Assembly: GCA_965230275.1 (NCBI GenBank)
Contig: CBDDKO010000002.1
Span: 930,001-994,000, forward strand
DNA length: 64,000 nucleotides
Reading direction: 5' to 3'
From: JAJRRS01 sp965230275
GTDB taxonomy: Bacteria; Planctomycetota; Phycisphaerae; Phycisphaerales; Phycisphaeraceae
In this document: in pieces, positions 18,139 through 25,786 of the stretch
Position numbering within the stretch: the first letter of the stretch is position 1
Layout of the letters: the number at the start of each line of letters is the position of its first letter
The notes under the pieces: model-generated
The model's input: the letters and a program-made list of their open reading frames with translations, nothing else
Database searches by the model: none
Told to the model about the DNA's origin: nothing
Translations under genes and position numbers: made by a program

Positions 18139-18443
18139 ACTTGACGGAGTGGTAGGTGGGTGATAAATACGGGGGTGAAATGAAAAATGGGACCACGCCT
18201 AATGCCAGGCTGGTCCCGTGTTCACCGCTAGAAAGAGTAGCGATGACAATGACATGGTACACGGACGTAATGCGAAATGAAAGCCCCAGGCGGCCATATA
18301 GGCGGTTTGGGGTTATTTCGTGGCCTGACCGGCTCAACGTCCTGCCGTTCCAGTCAGCACGCTACGCAGCGGTGCTGGGAAGCTCTGCGGGTCACCGTGG
18401 GGCTTCCTTTCCGCAATGTCGCGGGTCCTGACTGGAGCAAGTT
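18139..18443 (+). other. Hairpin-rich gap: candidate phage origin/packaging region
   Basis: About 300 bases without a convincing gene. It holds a strong imperfect hairpin at 18189-18217 (GGGACCA.GCCT / AGGCTGGTCCC), a C-rich/G-rich pair around 18281-18312 and a hairpin at 18355-18377 (CAGCACGCT / AGCGGTGCTG). Filamentous phages carry their replication origins and packaging signal as clustered hairpins in the main intergenic gap, which is where this lies. A GTG-started frame across 18156-18431 looks incidental. Confidence 0.55.
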
Positions 18444-18716
18444 ATGAATCTGACACAGATGGGTTTCGAGGTTGTAGGAACGGTAACTGAACATGATCGT
18501 TCCAAGGGTGAGGCAGAAGGCCGCAAGTGGGATAACCCGATAGTGGGCCTTTCATTCCTCGGCGGTACGCAGCGTCTCAAGGTGACTGAAGAGCAGCACG
18601 TGCAGTTCGTCATGGGGAAGACGTATCACGTGAAGGGCGTTATCACGGAAAACGGCGGATACCGTTCTTTCCGACCTGAGACCATTAAGGACGTGAGCGC
18701 TAAACAAGCCGGGTGA
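18444..18716 (+). CDS. Candidate phage ssDNA-binding protein (pV analogue)
   Basis: 90 aa, soluble, without signal or membrane segment. It has alternating hydrophobic residues of a beta-barrel type (FEVVGTVTEHD, VQFVMGKTYHVKGVITENGGY), an OB-fold-like pattern. The first gene after the main intergenic gap and just before Rep is where inoviruses place the ssDNA-binding protein that coats replicating DNA. GGAG lies 6 bases before the ATG. Identification rests on size, pattern and position; no sequence signature is decisive. Confidence 0.55.
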   Translation: MNLTQMGFEVVGTVTEHDRSKGEAEGRKWDNPIVGLSFLGGTQRLKVTEEQHVQFVMGKTYHVKGVITENGGYRSFRPETIKDVSAKQAG

Positions 18717-18727
18717 CCATCAACCAC

Positions 18728-18775
18728 AATGACAGAGGGCGGCTGAGACTGTGCATCCTCACCGCCCCTGTCATT
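18728..18775 (+). promoter_or_regulatory. Long inverted repeat between the first two phage genes
   Basis: Arms 18728-18742 and 18761-18775 pair as AATGACAG(R)GGCGG with one mismatch and an 18-base loop, followed by an A+T-rich stretch. It may be an attenuator limiting readthrough from the ssDNA-binding gene into rep, or an RNA-level control site. Confidence 0.55.
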
Positions 18776-18796
18776 ATTCATATCAGGCGATACATC

Positions 18797-18997
18797 ATGT
18801 CGCACGAAGAGCCCACAATCAGGGTTAATAAAGAGGCCATGCCAAGTGGTGATGGTTACCGAGTATTTCTTCAGTTGGATGGTCATCGCCATCTGGTGAA
18901 TTTAGCAACAACCGAGCATCAGGCAGATAACTACTGTCAAGTTGTAGAGCACGCGATTGATGCACTTCTAGTTGCACTGGGGTATCCAAAGGGATGA
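18797..18997 (+). CDS. Small phage protein preceding rep, unknown
   Basis: 66 aa, soluble (MSHEEPTIRVNKEAMPSGDG, then VFLQLDGHRHLVNLATTEHQ). No family recognised. Start ATG 18797 follows the inverted repeat; a GTG at 18713 overlapping the previous stop would extend it through the hairpin and is less likely. Its stop overlaps the rep start as ATGA, so rep translation is probably coupled to it. Confidence 0.55.
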   Translation: MSHEEPTIRVNKEAMPSGDGYRVFLQLDGHRHLVNLATTEHQADNYCQVVEHAIDALLVALGYPKG

Positions 18998-20124
18998 AGA
19001 TGTACGTAGCACGTAAACGATGCATGAGTCATCTCGACCCAATAGCTGGGCCGGTACTTGCATGTCGTGCGGCTAAGCGTCTTCAACATTGGTTCGAGTG
19101 GTGTAAGGTAAATGGTCAAGGCGTGATGTTTTTGACGTTGACTTATGATCCTAAGCTATTTGGTGATCCAAACGATCATGACACTAATCGTAAGGTCTAC
19201 GTGAAGGCAAGAGATGGTAAGCATGTATCGCGTCTCATGTCTGCACTTAGTCAAGCATTGCAGATCGACCTAAAGGGCAAGTGGATTTGTAAAACTGAGT
19301 TTCAGAAAACGGGGCTACTGCATTTTCACGTACTTGTCAGGGGTATGCGATTTATTCCCCATCAGCTGTTACGTGACCTATGGGGAAAAGGCCATGTGTT
19401 CGCACAGCAGGCTAAAAAATCTGTCGGTTCCTACATCTCGAAGTATCAAGCGAAGACTGCTGACTATCCGGAGTTCATGTATCGACTACCACGACGTGGT
19501 GTAAAGATATGGGGAACGTCTCCCGGGTTCTGGAAAGTGGTTGAAGGTGAGCATGCCGATCCCGATGAAGAGACAAAAAAGGCAATAAAAGAGCTAGTTA
19601 TACAGTCACAATCGCGTGATGAGTACAACCCTGATGAAACGATAGGTGAGGCGATTGAGCGGGCTCGTGGTTGTGTTGTTGTACGTGATGAAAATGGTAA
19701 GCGTGAAGAGTACAAAACAGATTATGGTGCATTTGTCCATCTTCTTAAGACGCAGGGATGCGACTTAAAAGAGAATTACCATGGATGGTTGGTTTATGAA
19801 AAATGTAATTGGAAGTGTGTCGAAATAATGGCCTGCTACGCACGCAGTATGCTTTTGTCGGCACATGGTGACCATGACTTCAACAAGTCCTTAGAAGCCA
19901 AGCACGGCTTCCCAGAGCAAGAATACTACGAGCAACCTACAGCGGCGCCACCGGCCGCGTCAGCGGCCGGCGAGGAACGAGCCGGCCACTGTCGCGGCTT
20001 TTACTTGATTAACGTACAAGATCGTGATTTCGTAAACACCGATAAGGGGGAGGCGATACACGATCCAGACTACACATCCCCCATCCCGATCGAGGATTGG
20101 CCTGATGATGCAGCACCTTTTTGA
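18994..20124 (+). CDS. Rolling-circle replication initiator, HUH endonuclease
   Basis: Nicks the double-stranded phage form to start rolling-circle replication. All three Rep motifs are visible: motif 1 VMFLTLTYDP (residues 44-53), motif 2 LLHFHVLVRG with the metal-binding HFH at 110-112, and motif 3 VGSYISKYQAK with candidate catalytic Tyr147 and/or Tyr151. Glu102 (KTEFQKTG) precedes motif 2. The C-terminal half is charged and unassigned, with an Ala/Pro-rich stretch near 318-328. 376 aa, similar to pII-type Rep proteins. Overlaps the previous gene by 4 bases. Confidence 0.88.
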   Translation: MKMYVARKRCMSHLDPIAGPVLACRAAKRLQHWFEWCKVNGQGVMFLTLTYDPKLFGDPNDHDTNRKVYVKARDGKHVSRLMSALSQALQIDLKGKWICKTEFQKTGLLHFHVLVRGMRFIPHQLLRDLWGKGHVFAQQAKKSVGSYISKYQAKTADYPEFMYRLPRRGVKIWGTSPGFWKVVEGEHADPDEETKKAIKELVIQSQSRDEYNPDETIGEAIERARGCVVVRDENGKREEYKTDYGAFVHLLKTQGCDLKENYHGWLVYEKCNWKCVEIMACYARSMLLSAHGDHDFNKSLEAKHGFPEQEYYEQPTAAPPAASAAGEERAGHCRGFYLINVQDRDFVNTDKGEAIHDPDYTSPIPIEDWPDDAAPF

Positions 20125-20791
20125 CAATCTGCTCTACATGATCACATTGACTTGGTACAACCCAATGAATGCAACGTCGGAGCAAGCTATTCTGGCTGGG
20201 CTCATCATGTTTTCGTACTTGTACATCGTCGCCATGATTGGAGCGGCGTGCATATTTGTGAAACGCTTTAGGGACAAACGCCAAAAAAGCGCTTCTGGGG
20301 GGCTCCCTTCCATGAATGGAAGGGCGGGGGGATGGTTGATTGCCTTGGTCGTATGTTTTGTCGGCGTGACCGGTGTATCAGCGGCAACCGATATAACAAT
20401 TCTTGAGATTGAGCCCGAGAGTGTGGAGTGGGCACAAGACGGGATGAGTGATTGGGTACCGTTGACAGATACGCCTCCGTTGCACTGGGTCGGTGCTGGT
20501 GTTCCTGCTATCGGTGATGTTTACATCAGGATAGGTCGGGATGATGACAACGTGATCACGTTGCCCGGTATAGATCGATCTGCACAGTGGGATGTGACGT
20601 TGGATTTGGATGTCTATCCGACGTCTGCATCGTACACACAATCGAGTGATGTAGATGGTGGTGGATCGGGGGTGGTATCTCCGGGGCCAAGCCCTTTTCC
20701 AGCGGTTCCGGAACCGACAACGGTGGCGATGGTAGCGGCATTGATCCCGGTGATGTTGAGCCGACCTCTATGTTCGAACAGGCATTATTGA
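20105..20791 (+). CDS. Phage membrane/exported protein ending in a PEP-CTERM-like tail
   Basis: 228 aa. Seen: a first hydrophobic segment (residues 28-52), a basic linker KRFRDKRQK, a second signal-like segment from Met70 (GGWLIALVVCFVGVTGVSAA), a beta-rich acidic domain (97-185), a Gly/Pro linker, and a tail AVPEPTTVAMVAALIPVMLS followed by Arg220. That tail fits the PEP-CTERM form (PEP, hydrophobic helix, basic residue), though with few C-terminal Arg. An internal ATG at 20312 sits in a perfect hairpin and could start the exported part separately. Position suggests a minor virion or host-contact protein. It overlaps rep and the next gene. Confidence 0.6.
   Translation: MMQHLFDNLLYMITLTWYNPMNATSEQAILAGLIMFSYLYIVAMIGAACIFVKRFRDKRQKSASGGLPSMNGRAGGWLIALVVCFVGVTGVSAATDITILEIEPESVEWAQDGMSDWVPLTDTPPLHWVGAGVPAIGDVYIRIGRDDDNVITLPGIDRSAQWDVTLDLDVYPTSASYTQSSDVDGGGSGVVSPGPSPFPAVPEPTTVAMVAALIPVMLSRPLCSNRHY
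20305..20324 (+). promoter_or_regulatory. Perfect 9-bp palindrome over an internal ATG
   Basis: CCCTTCCAT-GA-ATGGAAGGG lies across the in-frame ATG at 20312 of the preceding feature. In mRNA it would sequester that start codon. It could regulate translation of a shorter exported product. Confidence 0.5.
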
Positions 20792-20973
20792 TGCTCGGTG
20801 AGTATTTGCCGTTGGTAATAGTTTTCTTTCTCACTGTGGCACTCGCAATATGGATTGTTCGGTTTCTGAGTCGAGTTACATCACGTGAATACCTATGGGC
20901 TTTGGAAGTCAAGACACTGCGTAATAAAAAGGCACAACGTCTCCGAAAGATGAGACGGGAACGGATGCAGTGA
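20770..20973 (+). CDS. Small coat-like membrane protein (pVII/pIX type)
   Basis: 67 aa: short N-terminal segment MFEQALLMLGEYL, one transmembrane helix (PLVIVFFLTVALAIWIVRFL) and a strongly basic C-terminal half (RNKKAQRLRKMRRERMQ). No signal peptide. This is the build of small filamentous-phage coat proteins, with the basic end facing the DNA. It overlaps the preceding gene's PEP-CTERM-like end by 22 bases. Exact role unknown. Confidence 0.6.
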   Translation: MFEQALLMLGEYLPLVIVFFLTVALAIWIVRFLSRVTSREYLWALEVKTLRNKKAQRLRKMRRERMQ

Positions 20974-21497
20974 TGAAAGTTCTATTGGCATACATTCCGT
21001 TAATAGTAATCCTTGCATCTTCACACGATGTCTCGGCTAAGGCGTGGTATGACTCGTCGAATCTGGAAGTGTGGCCGACACACGTACGTATGACCATCTA
21101 TGACCTTGTAGATGGTGATGAGTATCGAATCAATTTTGAGCGTGCGAACGGTGAAGATATCTGGCGCGGGTGGTGGCAATACGGTGAAGCGTACAGCGTG
21201 CAATGGGACGAATCGGCGGGCGAACATCGTATGTATGTCAACGGAAATCCGAAGTTCTTGTGTGGTGAGCGATGGTGGGTGATTGGATCGTGGGAATACT
21301 TGCTATCGGGTAACAATCATCTATGGCAGGTAGATGAATATTGGGTTGATTGGGGTCGAGTGGATGTAGTGTGGATACCGGTTACACACGGCTTCTTTCT
21401 CGGCTTTCTCGTAGACGTGCTGGTAGGGTGCAATAGGCTTCTGCTCTACCCGTTCGTCGGACTATTTCAGGGAAGCCTACGGAGAATCTCACGATGA
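20973..21497 (+). CDS. Phage exported protein with C-terminal membrane segment
   Basis: 174 aa: signal peptide (MKVLLAYIPLIVILASSHDVSAK), an aromatic-rich mature domain (many Trp/Tyr, e.g. DIWRGWWQYGEAYSVQWDE and EYWVDWGRVDVVW) and a C-terminal hydrophobic segment FFLGFLVDVLVGCNRLLLYP with a basic end. Probably a minor coat or adsorption-type virion protein. ATG 20973 overlaps the previous stop as TGATG; an upstream GTG is possible. Its stop overlaps the major coat start. Confidence 0.6.
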   Translation: MKVLLAYIPLIVILASSHDVSAKAWYDSSNLEVWPTHVRMTIYDLVDGDEYRINFERANGEDIWRGWWQYGEAYSVQWDESAGEHRMYVNGNPKFLCGERWWVIGSWEYLLSGNNHLWQVDEYWVDWGRVDVVWIPVTHGFFLGFLVDVLVGCNRLLLYPFVGLFQGSLRRISR

Positions 21498-21763
21498 AGC
21501 GCATTTGGAACAAGATCACCAAGTACGTGGCTACGGCTGCGGCAATGATCGCCGCGATTCTCGGTATCGACATCAGCAGGGTGTATGCACAGCTGGTGGT
21601 ACCGACATCGATGGAGCCTGAGACCTTGGCACAGACCGGTCTCGACACCATGGGCGGTTACATGCCGACGATCATCGTTGCCGTTCTGACCGTCGCAGTT
21701 GCCATCGGTGTGATGGCCTTCCTGTGGCGGACCACGACCAAACTCGGTCGCGGTGGCCGGTAA
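21494..21763 (+). CDS. Major coat protein precursor (pVIII-like)
   Basis: 89 aa with a basic, hydrophobic signal peptide (MKRIWNKITKYVATAAAMIA...) probably cleaved after Ala32 (VYA^Q), leaving about 57 residues. The mature part has an acidic/amphipathic N-terminus (EPETLAQTG), one transmembrane helix (TIIVAVLTVAVAIGVMAFLW) and a basic C-terminus (KLGRGGR). That is the standard inovirus major capsid layout, forming the helical tube with its basic end on the DNA. GGAG lies 9 bases upstream. It is followed directly by terminator hairpins, as in Ff phages. Confidence 0.8.
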   Translation: MKRIWNKITKYVATAAAMIAAILGIDISRVYAQLVVPTSMEPETLAQTGLDTMGGYMPTIIVAVLTVAVAIGVMAFLWRTTTKLGRGGR

Positions 21764-21770
21764 CACTCAC

Positions 21771-21814
21771 GGGGCATAAGCCCCCTAGACACGTCTCCCG
21801 TCGTTTAACGACGG
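21771..21814 (+). terminator. Double hairpin after the major coat gene
   Basis: GGGGC-ATAA-GCCCC at 21771-21784 and CCGTCGT-TTA-ACGACGG at 21798-21814. No long T-run follows, so termination may be partial. Filamentous phages use a terminator here to keep coat protein expression far above the downstream adsorption protein. Confidence 0.65.
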
Positions 21815-21825
21815 CGGGGGAATTT

Positions 21826-23040
21826 ATGACTTACTTAATGACACTGGGTGCAGTGCTATGGTTCATCTTCCGAAGGGTCGTCTTCGGTAAGATATGGTGG
21901 ATATGCCTAGCGCTTGCAATTACCCCTTCCCTTGTTAATGCACAGCATTCATTCACGGTTGGATATCTAACGTATCCATACACGGGCCAATACTGGCTTG
22001 GTGATGATCCCGATTCTACTTGGTGGTGGCCTCGTTGGGAGACGTACACTGGGGCGCATGGCACATATGCAGTAGGGGGTTATTCAGACGGTGAATTAAA
22101 TGAGTTGCGATTGCAGGTGTATGGGCAATTAACAACTGTAGATGTCCAACATGGTGGGATACTCACTCTAACAGTTGTGGACTGGGGTACACTTAATCAA
22201 TTAGGCCAGTTTGATACTTATGATGTGATGTTGAAAATAGAGCCGGTAGCGGCATCGTATTGGAGGGTAGAGCATTTAGACGGTCCGTCGGAAGGGGAGG
22301 TGAGGTTTCATCATTTCTCTGGTAATACAAACGGATATGGACAGTTAGACAGGTCTCCGATCGACGATGATATAGATGAACCAAACGGGTGGGTCCCGGG
22401 TCATACAACTCTGGCAGACTCTTTATATATCGAATACCAGCAAGACTGGAGACTTTTTGAAACAGGGTCATACGGTCTTGGATCGCGTGTAGTAGAGGTA
22501 GATCAAGACACTGGCAACCCGCCCGAAGAAGTATATCTAAGTACGCCATTCATTGATATGTTCGAGAATGTACGGCGTGATCCAGAAACCGGGGAAATAA
22601 TCGAAGAAGATCTATTAGACCAGGGTATGCAAGACATACTGACAGAGCATCCTCTTGAAACGTTGATACCTATTGAGGGGGATGAAGAAAACTGGAAATT
22701 GAAGGTCGGAATAACTCATACAGAAGCGGCAAGCGCCTTCAATGACATCTGTAGATTGTTCTCGCCGGGGTGGGATGTATATATGGCACAAGTGGAGCCG
22801 GGAGAGGGGGAGACCCTGGACACAACTCCACTATCGCTAATGGGGTATCAGTCGAACGCAGAGATAGTAGATCAGTGGTTCTACGTTTTCGAACAGTATA
22901 AATCTGAATACTGGCACATACTGGGTATAGTACGATTTGGTGGGGGTGTAGTGCTTTCCTACCTCGCTCTCTGGCTGCCGTTTAAGGCGATGAAGAGCGT
23001 GCTCAAGTGGAATGATTTAGAAGCACCCTTGGAGGCTTAG
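21826..23040 (+). CDS. pIII-like adsorption/minor coat protein
   Basis: 404 aa: hydrophobic N-terminal signal (ending LALAITPSLVNAQ), a long ectodomain of about 320 residues rich in Asp/Glu, Gly and aromatics (with TWWWPRWETYTG), and a single C-terminal membrane anchor (IVRFGGGVVLSYLALWLPF) with a short cytoplasmic tail. Size, topology and place (after the coat terminator, before pVI and Zot) fit pIII, which binds the receptor and ends assembly. Start ATG 21826 has GGCGGGGG just upstream. The ectodomain has no resemblance I can recognise. Confidence 0.7.
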   Translation: MTYLMTLGAVLWFIFRRVVFGKIWWICLALAITPSLVNAQHSFTVGYLTYPYTGQYWLGDDPDSTWWWPRWETYTGAHGTYAVGGYSDGELNELRLQVYGQLTTVDVQHGGILTLTVVDWGTLNQLGQFDTYDVMLKIEPVAASYWRVEHLDGPSEGEVRFHHFSGNTNGYGQLDRSPIDDDIDEPNGWVPGHTTLADSLYIEYQQDWRLFETGSYGLGSRVVEVDQDTGNPPEEVYLSTPFIDMFENVRRDPETGEIIEEDLLDQGMQDILTEHPLETLIPIEGDEENWKLKVGITHTEAASAFNDICRLFSPGWDVYMAQVEPGEGETLDTTPLSLMGYQSNAEIVDQWFYVFEQYKSEYWHILGIVRFGGGVVLSYLALWLPFKAMKSVLKWNDLEAPLEA

Positions 23041-23042
23041 GG

Positions 23043-23399
23043 ATGATCCTCTACGGACTAGTAGCGTTCGGTTCGTTGTACCTGTTTGTGTCGTGGATCG
23101 CTAAGGGCGCATCGTTCACGACACTATACGGCAAGGCAATAGGGTTTCTAACCTTTATGTGGGGTTGGATAGACCAGTGGATGCCCGTAGTTGTGCAGAC
23201 GTATATAGACAATACGTTGCAATTTCTTGATGGCCCGCATATGCAGAACGTGTTTACGGTCTCTGCGTATTTCTTGGATGTGTTCGTACCGATTGACCTG
23301 TTTAACATGATATTGGGCTACCTGATAATAATCATGATTGCAGTGTGGATTATGCGAACAGTCATTTGGATGTTCCATCAATTCTGGGGGGCCGATTAA
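23043..23399 (+). CDS. pVI-like minor coat membrane protein
   Basis: 118 aa and almost entirely hydrophobic, with three membrane segments (ILYGLVAFGSLYLFVSWIAK, AIGFLTFMWGWIDQWMPVVV and MILGYLIIIMIAVWIMRTVI) and no cleavable signal. In filamentous phages pVI is a small, very hydrophobic three-helix protein encoded between pIII and pI, as here. It lies 2 bases after the pIII stop; its own stop overlaps the Zot start (TAATG). Confidence 0.7.
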   Translation: MILYGLVAFGSLYLFVSWIAKGASFTTLYGKAIGFLTFMWGWIDQWMPVVVQTYIDNTLQFLDGPHMQNVFTVSAYFLDVFVPIDLFNMILGYLIIIMIAVWIMRTVIWMFHQFWGAD

Positions 23400-24058
23400 T
23401 GATACAGGTAGTTTGTGGTCTACCGGGTGAAGGAAAGACGTTGTATTGTTCATGGCTAATTGAACAGTTGGCGTGCGTGCAATCGAGGCGAGTCGTAACA
23501 AATATTGAATTAACTGAAAAGCATAAGGCATATGAATTAGCGTATCGCATCGACTACCCAGACCCAGAAAATCCAGGTGTTATAAAGTATCCCATCGTAT
23601 CGCATGAGGGATGCTTTTTTAATTGGTTTGATGATGGGCAGGGCAGTGTATTTGTTATAGATGAGGCAGATATCTTCTTCGATGCATCAGATCACGCGAA
23701 AATTCTTAAGCAAGTGAAAATCTACTTCAAGCAACACAGAAAGCGTAAAGATGACATTATTCTTATAGTTCAGTTTCCTGAAAATCTATGGGTAAGGATA
23801 AGAAGACTGGTTAATGAATGGGTCTGGTGCTATAGGGACTCAAAGCTGAATCCGCCCCCGGGTATACCGGGGTTCTTATTTGACTTCATACCCGACGATC
23901 TATTGCGCTTCAATCGAAACACATATGCGAAAGCAAGCATGCAGCCTGCATCATTGATACGAAGTGGATATATCACAACGGCAGAAGCAAGAAAACTCTA
24001 CGGAACATTTGTCACTGAGCAACTAATTGGTGACGTATCATTTGGGGTGCGATCATGA
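23399..24058 (+). CDS. Zot/pI-type morphogenesis ATPase, lacking the membrane domain
   Basis: Drives extrusion of the phage at the inner membrane. Walker A GLPGEGKT is at residues 7-14 and Walker B VFVIDEAD at 84-91, followed by the Zot pattern of a long basic helix (FKQHRKRKDDIILIVQFPENL). The chain ends at 219 aa with no transmembrane helix, whereas pI/Zot proteins usually continue through one into a periplasmic domain; the next, overlapping gene supplies both. Start ATG 23399, coupled to pVI through TAATG. Confidence 0.82.
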   Translation: MIQVVCGLPGEGKTLYCSWLIEQLACVQSRRVVTNIELTEKHKAYELAYRIDYPDPENPGVIKYPIVSHEGCFFNWFDDGQGSVFVIDEADIFFDASDHAKILKQVKIYFKQHRKRKDDIILIVQFPENLWVRIRRLVNEWVWCYRDSKLNPPPGIPGFLFDFIPDDLLRFNRNTYAKASMQPASLIRSGYITTAEARKLYGTFVTEQLIGDVSFGVRS

Positions 24059-24606
24059 GAACGCCAGACGAAGTATTGAAACCCGAAGCGAAGCCGGCAC
24101 AGCACAATCAGGCGGTACCTGTAGAACCGTCGCGATGGAAAAAGTGGATCAGGCTTATAGCAATACTCCTGTTAATCATCATCGCGTACAGAGTCTACAG
24201 ATCATACGGCGGTAATTTATTTACTCTCTTTAAGCCGGGAACATTTGAAAATGAGGTTGAGCCAGAGGCGAAACAAGCGGTTGGCAATCAGGGTATTGAA
24301 GCGTTCACGCTCGATGAACAGGCTGTGGAACGCACAGAGATAATCTTAAACTTCATCGCAGGTGAAGACGCGAACATAACATGTGAAGGGATACGATATG
24401 AAGTACGTGCTAACGATGGTTTTCTTGTCGATGATTACTGGGTGTGCACTAAAATCGGACCTGGATACATTGAGTTCACCGGCAAGTATGGTGAGCAACG
24501 AAGAGTCGGCGTTAGGCCAAGAGGTGATGTCGATTCCACCCTTGTGGGGAAGGCTCCCGGTAAGCCGGTTGGCCAGCGTCCTACGTTCGGCCAAGGTTAT
24601 AGATAA
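24055..24606 (+). CDS. Membrane/periplasmic protein, probable detached second half of pI/Zot
   Basis: 183 aa: cytoplasmic proline-rich start, one transmembrane helix (IRLIAILLLIIIAYRVYR, about 32-48) and a periplasmic part with Cys110 and Cys131 flanking a compact beta domain (CEGIRYEVRANDGFLVDDYWV), then a basic Gly/Pro tail. Starts 4 bases inside the Zot ATPase stop (ATGA). A periplasmic beta domain after one helix is what full-length pI proteins carry to contact the secretin. The last ~209 bases also encode the start of the next gene in another frame. Confidence 0.65.
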   Translation: MRTPDEVLKPEAKPAQHNQAVPVEPSRWKKWIRLIAILLLIIIAYRVYRSYGGNLFTLFKPGTFENEVEPEAKQAVGNQGIEAFTLDEQAVERTEIILNFIAGEDANITCEGIRYEVRANDGFLVDDYWVCTKIGPGYIEFTGKYGEQRRVGVRPRGDVDSTLVGKAPGKPVGQRPTFGQGYR

Positions 24607-25354
24607 TTCCCTCGTTGGTCTTGGGTACGTCTATCTCACCGGACCTAAAGACATGATGGAATTGAACAATCAGTTAGCCGGTCAGGGAATGGTGATACGT
24701 GATGGCCGTCTACTACAACGGCAAGCGCATCACTTCATCGAAGAGCCGGACCCACTAGGTAGGCCGACTAACGGCGTGGCATTTATCCCGCGGAGTGTGT
24801 ACACCCTTGATATTGAGTTCTATCGTATTGGTGCTTCCGCAAGCCTTGTAAGAGACGGCATACCGGATGTCTCAGCTGCGATCGGTGGGCAGGCAATCAG
24901 GTTCCAGTACAAAACTGTAACGGGATTACCGGTCATCCTACGGACAGAGCAGGAACGTACATACTTTGAGCGTGTGAATCTGCCAGAGAATAATGCGGGT
25001 GTGATTGAATCACGACGTGGCACGGTCTCGGCCGGACTGAGTTTTACGGGTATGCTCGGTGTTGAAGGTGATCGAACAAGGGTTGCTGGTGCATTAGAGA
25101 TATCGTCATTCGTCGGTGAGGGTCTCGATCGTGCCACGATAAATCTGCCCATAGAATACGATAGTGTGTTGAATGAGTGGGTCGTTGTAGGCGTGATTGA
25201 TACGGCGGATGCGTCTGCATCGATGGCTATATCAAGTTTTGATTGGGACATATCGGCAGGTGCTGAACGCGTTGTAGCGCGTTGTAGGGTAATGTCACAT
25301 GATGGGTATGTTGATCAGGACCTAGGTGGTGATGTTGATGGTCGCGATGGATAA
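24398..25354 (+). CDS. Short secretin-like lipoprotein (pIV analogue)
   Basis: 318 aa: lipoprotein signal MKYVLTMVFLSMITGC (Cys16), a middle region, and a C-terminal half with the alternating pattern of secretin beta-strands (RRGTVSAGLSFTGMLG, RVAGALEISSFVGEG, EWVVVGVIDTADAS). Phage pIV secretins form the outer-membrane exit channel and are usually over 400 aa, so this one has at most a short N domain. ATG 24398 has AAGGGA 6 bases upstream. It overlaps the preceding gene for 209 bases in a different frame. Secretin assignment is by pattern; a periplasmic accessory lipoprotein is the alternative. Confidence 0.5.
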   Translation: MKYVLTMVFLSMITGCALKSDLDTLSSPASMVSNEESALGQEVMSIPPLWGRLPVSRLASVLRSAKVIDNSLVGLGYVYLTGPKDMMELNNQLAGQGMVIRDGRLLQRQAHHFIEEPDPLGRPTNGVAFIPRSVYTLDIEFYRIGASASLVRDGIPDVSAAIGGQAIRFQYKTVTGLPVILRTEQERTYFERVNLPENNAGVIESRRGTVSAGLSFTGMLGVEGDRTRVAGALEISSFVGEGLDRATINLPIEYDSVLNEWVVVGVIDTADASASMAISSFDWDISAGAERVVARCRVMSHDGYVDQDLGGDVDGRDG

Positions 25355-25399
25355 GATCGCATAAGCTGTAAACTGACACCATCCATGAAGGGGAATTGC

Positions 25400-25786
25400 A
25401 TGAGTGTATACGCAAACATCGGACGCAAACTATCCACTATCGATCGACTCAGAAAGCAGCTTCGTGAAGATCACCGCCGGTTGTCACGTGAGCTCACCGC
25501 GTGCATGAAGCGTGATCCTGTCAACGGCACGATCTACTTCCGCGACGGGAAGTACCCCTATCTCAATTGGATGGACGGTAGCCGCCGTCACCGCCAGTAC
25601 ATCGGACTATCACCGGACGCCCTCGAACGTGCACAAGACAGACTTAACGCGTGGTCAACCATGATCCGGTTGAAGAAGGAGCTTCGTGATAACGAAGTTG
25701 CCGAAGGTGAGCTTCTTACCGATCTCTGCTCGGCCGAGCTTGCCGCCAAGTCTAACGCCGTCGGCCAGACCATTCGCCGTTGGTGA
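25400..25786 (+). CDS. Small DUF6788-like protein, last phage gene
   Basis: 128 aa, soluble, basic helix-rich N-terminus (RLRKQLREDHRRLSRELTAC), a central GTIYFRDGKYPYLNWMDGSR and a helical C-terminus. The central and following part resembles the DUF6788 pattern (short beta segment then RQYIGLSPDALERAQDRLNA), but without that family's Cys pairs. GGGGA lies 5 bases before the ATG. Possibly DNA-binding or regulatory, given the repeats just downstream (inference). Confidence 0.55.
   Translation: MSVYANIGRKLSTIDRLRKQLREDHRRLSRELTACMKRDPVNGTIYFRDGKYPYLNWMDGSRRHRQYIGLSPDALERAQDRLNAWSTMIRLKKELRDNEVAEGELLTDLCSAELAAKSNAVGQTIRRW

Noticed and set aside
18156..18431. GTG-started 91-codon frame in the phage intergenic gap
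   Set aside because: No ribosome site, no recognisable protein pattern, and it overlaps the strong hairpins; more likely non-coding.
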